NCBI GenBank assembly: GCA_964577275.1
Contig: CAZNYR010000061.1
Span: 1-24,516, forward strand
Direction: 5' to 3'
Source: UBA2561 sp964577275
GTDB taxonomy: Bacteria > Bacteroidota > Bacteroidia > Cytophagales > Thermoflexibacteraceae
DNA: 24,516 bases
A model generated the notes under the pieces. The model did no database searches. It saw only the letters and a list, made by a program, of their open reading frames with translations, and was not told where the DNA came from. The translations under genes and the position numbers were made by a program. This document shows positions 21,783 through 24,516 of the stretch, piece by piece (the stretch's first letter is position 1; each line of letters starts with the position of its first letter).

Positions 21783-22901
21783 ATGAAAACGGTCGCACTC
21801 GAGGTTCAACAACAACAACATTTCTATACGGTTCATCCTGATATGCTCAAATTTTTGCAAATGCCCTGGATTTATCATTCGATTTTCTGGGCATTATATT
21901 TTGCCTTTAATGTTGCCCGTTGGGGCAGTTATTTTGAAGATTATTTTTATTCGCTCCGCAGCAATTTGGTTACGTTCCCCATTTCGATGATTCTGGCGTA
22001 TCTAAATGCCTATGTTTTGTTGCCTCATTTTTTGATGCAAAAAAAATTATTACATTATTTTGTCTTTTTGTTTGGTGCGATTTTATGCCTGATTTATTTG
22101 CGGGAGCATCTGCACTATCATTTGGTCAGCGAGGTCGTTTGGCGCGAATCTTCCAAGCCTGTCGATATGTTTAGTGTCAATCATGTGATTCAGGTCATGT
22201 TAGGCGAATTGTATATCATTGGCTTAACGACCGCCATCAAACTGACGGTGGAACGCATCCGAAACGACAAACGCCGGCGCGAACTCGAAAAACAAAACTA
22301 CGAAACCGAACTGGCTTTCCTGAAATCACAAATTCAACCGCATTTCTTCTTCAATACGCTCAATAATTTGTATTCGCTGACGCTCATCAAATCGGACGAA
22401 GCCCCCGATGTCGTTATCAAACTTTCAGAACTCATGCGATATGTGATTTATGAGGCGGGCAGCCATCGGGTATCGCTCGAAACCGAAATTACACACATTC
22501 ATAATTATATCGATTTGGAACGTCTGCGCTTCGGAAATCGTTTGAGCATTCATACGAATATTTCGGGCAATATGAAGGCGTGCCAGATTCCGCCCTTATT
22601 GTTGTTGCCTTTTATCGAAAATACATTCAAACACGGCGTAGGAACGCACGCCAAAACCACAGAAATTACAATGAATTTGGAAATACGAGATAAATTTTTA
22701 TACTTNNNNNNNNNNTACTTTCGGGTGCGTAATCCCATTGCACAAACGCCCATCAGCTCAACACTTCCTGTGCAGGCAGGCGGTGTCGGACTCAGGAATA
22801 CGCGCCGAAGATTAGACTTGATTTATAAAGGAAATTATACACTCGACATTGACGAGAACCACACCACATATGAAGTTACACTAAAGATTCCGACAACATG
22901 A
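21783..22901 (+). CDS. LytS-family sensor histidine kinase (contains 10-N assembly gap)
   Basis: An inner-membrane sensor kinase with four predicted membrane segments at about residues 30-47, 62-82, 90-106 and 132-153 and no large periplasmic domain, so the signal is probably membrane-sensed. The HisKA-type LytS region LKSQIQPHFFFNTLNNLYSL has phosphoacceptor H187. The ATPase N-box is LLLLPFIENTFKHGVG at about 272-287, and a glycine box GGVGLRNTRRRLDLIY is near the end. Start is ATG 21783; an in-frame TTG at 21750 is unlikely. Bases 22706-22715 are N, with TACTT on both sides; merging the two copies gives an uninterrupted KFLYFRVRNP, so the true protein is probably five residues shorter. It overlaps the regulator gene by ATGA. 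Confidence 0.93.
   Translation: MKTVALEVQQQQHFYTVHPDMLKFLQMPWIYHSIFWALYFAFNVARWGSYFEDYFYSLRSNLVTFPISMILAYLNAYVLLPHFLMQKKLLHYFVFLFGAILCLIYLREHLHYHLVSEVVWRESSKPVDMFSVNHVIQVMLGELYIIGLTTAIKLTVERIRNDKRRRELEKQNYETELAFLKSQIQPHFFFNTLNNLYSLTLIKSDEAPDVVIKLSELMRYVIYEAGSHRVSLETEITHIHNYIDLERLRFGNRLSIHTNISGNMKACQIPPLLLLPFIENTFKHGVGTHAKTTEITMNLEIRDKFLYXXXXYFRVRNPIAQTPISSTLPVQAGGVGLRNTRRRLDLIYKGNYTLDIDENHTTYEVTLKIPTT
22706..22715. other. Assembly gap (10 N) inside lytS
   Basis: A run of ten N flanked by TACTT on each side. It is a join made by the assembler, not biology. Frame is preserved either way, because 10 N plus a 5-base duplication equals 15 bases. Confidence 0.95.
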
Positions 22902-23647
22902 AGATTCGATGTTTGATTGTAGATGATGAACCGCTTGCCGTTAAGGTCATTGAAAATTATTTGAATCGGCTCAAAGATTTTGAAATCGTGGCAAGTTGCG
23001 AAAATGCCATGGATGCCTTTGATTTATTGCAAGAAAAAGAAATTGACCTTTTATTTTTGGATATTCAGATGCCGATGCTCACGGGCTTGGACTTTGTCAA
23101 AAGCCTAAAAAATCCGCCTTTAATTATTTTTACGACCGCCTACAAGGAATATGCCATCGAAGGATTCGAGGCGGATGCCATTGATTATTTGATTAAACCG
23201 ATTCCATTCCCTCGTTTTATGCAGGCAGTCAATAAAGCCACTAAATTTTATAAATCGCAACACCAACCCACCTTCACGATGCCCCCTACATCGGCCACTC
23301 CATTGCCCAAAAATCCGCTCGAAAACTCATTTATTTTTCTGAAGGTCGATAAAAAAATGGTCAAAGTCTATTTGAAAGATATTTTGTATATCGAAAGCCT
23401 CAAAGATTATATTCGAGTTATAACCAATTTGGAAGAACTCATTGTTCATCAGACACTTACGAGCATTACCGAAAGTTTGCCCGCCAAATATTTTTTGCGG
23501 ATTCATCGCTCCTATACCATTTCGATTGATAAAGTACACGCCATCGAAGGAAATTGTGTCGAAATTGGAAAAAATCTCATTCCCATAGGACGAAACTATG
23601 TCCAAGAAGTGAAAGAAAAAATTTATTCGGGCGGACTAAAAAGCTAA
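22898..23647 (+). CDS. LytTR-family response regulator
   Basis: A cytoplasmic DNA-binding regulator paired with the kinase, start ATG overlapping the kinase stop. The receiver domain (1 to about 120) has acidic pocket D9/D10, phosphoacceptor D55 in LFLDIQMPM, switch TTAY at 79-82 and K100 in YLIKP. A Pro/Thr-rich linker follows at about 124-142. The LytTR domain (about 145-245) has FIFLKVDKKMVKVYLKDILYIESLKDYIRV and the FLRIHRSYTISIDKV strand-loop region that contacts DNA in the family. LytTR proteins bind pairs of short direct repeats about 21 bp apart. Such repeats are present in multiple copies upstream of this operon and of susC, so autoregulation and control of susCD are the likely roles (inference). 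Confidence 0.94.
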   Translation: MKIRCLIVDDEPLAVKVIENYLNRLKDFEIVASCENAMDAFDLLQEKEIDLLFLDIQMPMLTGLDFVKSLKNPPLIIFTTAYKEYAIEGFEADAIDYLIKPIPFPRFMQAVNKATKFYKSQHQPTFTMPPTSATPLPKNPLENSFIFLKVDKKMVKVYLKDILYIESLKDYIRVITNLEELIVHQTLTSITESLPAKYFLRIHRSYTISIDKVHAIEGNCVEIGKNLIPIGRNYVQEVKEKIYSGGLKS

Positions 23648-23684
23648 ACCTCTATGAATCAAGAAATTACATATAATCTTGTAT

Positions 23685-23714
23685 AAAAAAAACCCACGAT
23701 TAAAAATCGTGGGT
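23685..23714 (-). terminator. Terminator of the secreted-protein gene (ACCCACGATT repeat family)
   Basis: A perfect 10-bp stem ACCCACGATT/AATCGTGGGT with an AAA loop. On the minus strand eight T follow directly (A-run 23685-23692), so it terminates the minus-strand gene. It may also block reading from the regulator gene, but no T-tract faces that way. Confidence 0.85.
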
Positions 23715-23762
23715 GCTAAGTATAGTTTTGTGAATGAATGTACTCAAAAAAATGATACAAAA

Positions 23763-24389
23763 TTAATCGTAAGCTACCGTAATTGATTTAGAAATAATCC
23801 GTGAAACATTATCGCAACTATCTTTATATTTGATATAAATGGTGCGCTGTCCATCGCCTTCGGCTAAGAGCCATTTTTTCGTATCGGCATAGGGTTCCCA
23901 TTGTCCGGTTGCAAAGTTTTTGTCATTGCTAATCCACATCAGGTCAGCACCTTGCGCCGTAAATTTGAGCAATACATCCGAATACATCGTGGTCGTTTCG
24001 CCGTCATTAATTTGGATTTTGCCTGACGTAGGGGCTTGTGTATCAAATATAATATGCGCCTTGTAACGGTCAGATTCGTTACCGCCCGCATCCTTAAAAC
24101 GTGCATAAACGAGCTTTTCACCGTCTTCCTGCCCTGCTAATTTCCACTTGATGGCTTCTTTGTACGGTATCCAGTTTGCACCCCTGAAATCGGGGTCATT
24201 GCTAATTTTCATCTGGCTGGCACCCGGATAATTGAACTCCAGTTCGACCTCGCCATTGTAATCATTGGTACAATGTGCGTGGTTATTGATTTCGATAGGG
24301 GCTTGTTGTGCGTGGACTTTGGCAGTCATCAAAATCGCTACCAACAAAGCAAAAACTGCACTCGTGTAAAATTTGAAGGTCATTTTCAT
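23763..24389 (-). CDS. Small secreted protein with two Ig-like repeats
   Basis: I do not recognise a named function. A Sec signal peptide, MKMTFKFYTSAVFALLVAIL with cleavage after VHA (residue 27), is followed by two copies of a beta-rich repeat of about 46 residues at about 60-106 and 151-196. Each repeat runs M/W-x-ISND, then F, then W-x-PY, then KW-x-LA, a GDG-like turn, then VYxxFKD-like ending with N-x-S. This pattern is common in extracellular Bacteroidota proteins with an Ig-like fold, used for adhesion or as linkers. C40 and C192 might pair. No lipobox and no C-terminal sorting domain. Length is 208 aa. It faces the regulator gene and shares the terminator region with it; its own promoter is unclear (TATATTTA at about 24476-24469). 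Confidence 0.78.
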   Translation of the reverse strand: MKMTFKFYTSAVFALLVAILMTAKVHAQQAPIEINNHAHCTNDYNGEVELEFNYPGASQMKISNDPDFRGANWIPYKEAIKWKLAGQEDGEKLVYARFKDAGGNESDRYKAHIIFDTQAPTSGKIQINDGETTTMYSDVLLKFTAQGADLMWISNDKNFATGQWEPYADTKKWLLAEGDGQRTIYIKYKDSCDNVSRIISKSITVAYD

Positions 24390-24516
24390 AAGACTAAGAT
24401 TTTGAAAATCAAGTTTTTAATGGTTTCGTAATTACGCATCTATCCGATGGCGTGGTATGTTTGTCTGGTAAATATAACGCTTTTGGGCGTATCTTCGCTG
24501 TCAATAAAACGTTAAA

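Noticed and set aside
22706..22715. Broken or truncated histidine kinase
   Set aside because: The interruption is an N run; the frame is kept and all kinase motifs are present on both sides.
1..24516. CRISPR arrays, tRNA/rRNA genes, phage or restriction/defence loci
   Set aside because: No regular spaced repeats, cloverleaf or rRNA sequence was seen, and no gene belongs to a recognised defence family; the PD-(D/E)XK-like protein alone does not justify a defence call.

Overview
The window looks like the chromosome of a member of Bacteroidota, probably one of the Cytophagia-type lineages. The reasons are a SusC/SusD outer-membrane pair, LytS/LytTR signalling, an OmpH-like lipoprotein, a DUF2911 protein, weak or absent Shine-Dalgarno sites, and repeated matches to the Bacteroidota -7 promoter element TAnnTTTG. 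There are no tRNA, rRNA or CRISPR signals and no intact transposase. One run of ten N (22706-22715) is an assembly gap inside a gene.

Layout. 1-2635 (+): leucine biosynthesis, the 3' part of leuB and a short-form leuA, separated by 540 bases that hold a 127-bp MITE-like element. 2732-3376 (-): an OmpH/Skp-like lipoprotein, divergent from nadD (3582-4157, +). 4470-6578 (+): a membrane-anchored TAXI-type solute-binding protein with a cytoplasmic coiled coil, followed closely by a PD-(D/E)XK-like protein of unknown role. 6702-8594 (+): a fused phosphoserine phosphatase / 3-phosphoglycerate dehydrogenase. 8711-11051 (-): bioB, a DUF2911 protein and recX. 11224-15859 (-): an amino-sugar block with an MFS transporter, a NagX-like membrane acetyltransferase, and a fusion of glucosamine-6-phosphate deaminase with a PIG-L deacetylase. 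16475-21149 (-): susC then susD. 21783-23647 (+), divergent from susC: a LytS-type histidine kinase and its LytTR response regulator, overlapping by ATGA. 23763-24389 (-): a small secreted protein with two Ig-like repeats.

Most notable observation. The 633-base region between susC and lytS holds seven copies of a motif close to TGTYGTTKRGCGAT. They form three clusters, and inside every cluster the copies are exactly 21 bp apart. Two clusters sit upstream of TAnnTTTG elements, one facing susC and one facing lytS, each with the same 32-bp distance from the proximal GTTNRK core to the -7 box. LytTR regulators are known to bind direct repeats of this type and period. The simplest reading is that the kinase/regulator pair activates both its own operon and the adjacent SusCD transporter, a different arrangement from the usual hybrid two-component or ECF-sigma control of Sus loci. 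A third cluster, pointing toward lytS, has no promoter I can recognise.

A near-identical palindromic terminator (arms ACCCACGATT) occurs at three convergent gene ends, with a decayed fourth copy. Whether the SusCD pair feeds the amino-sugar enzymes next to it is inference only; no glycosidase lies in the window.
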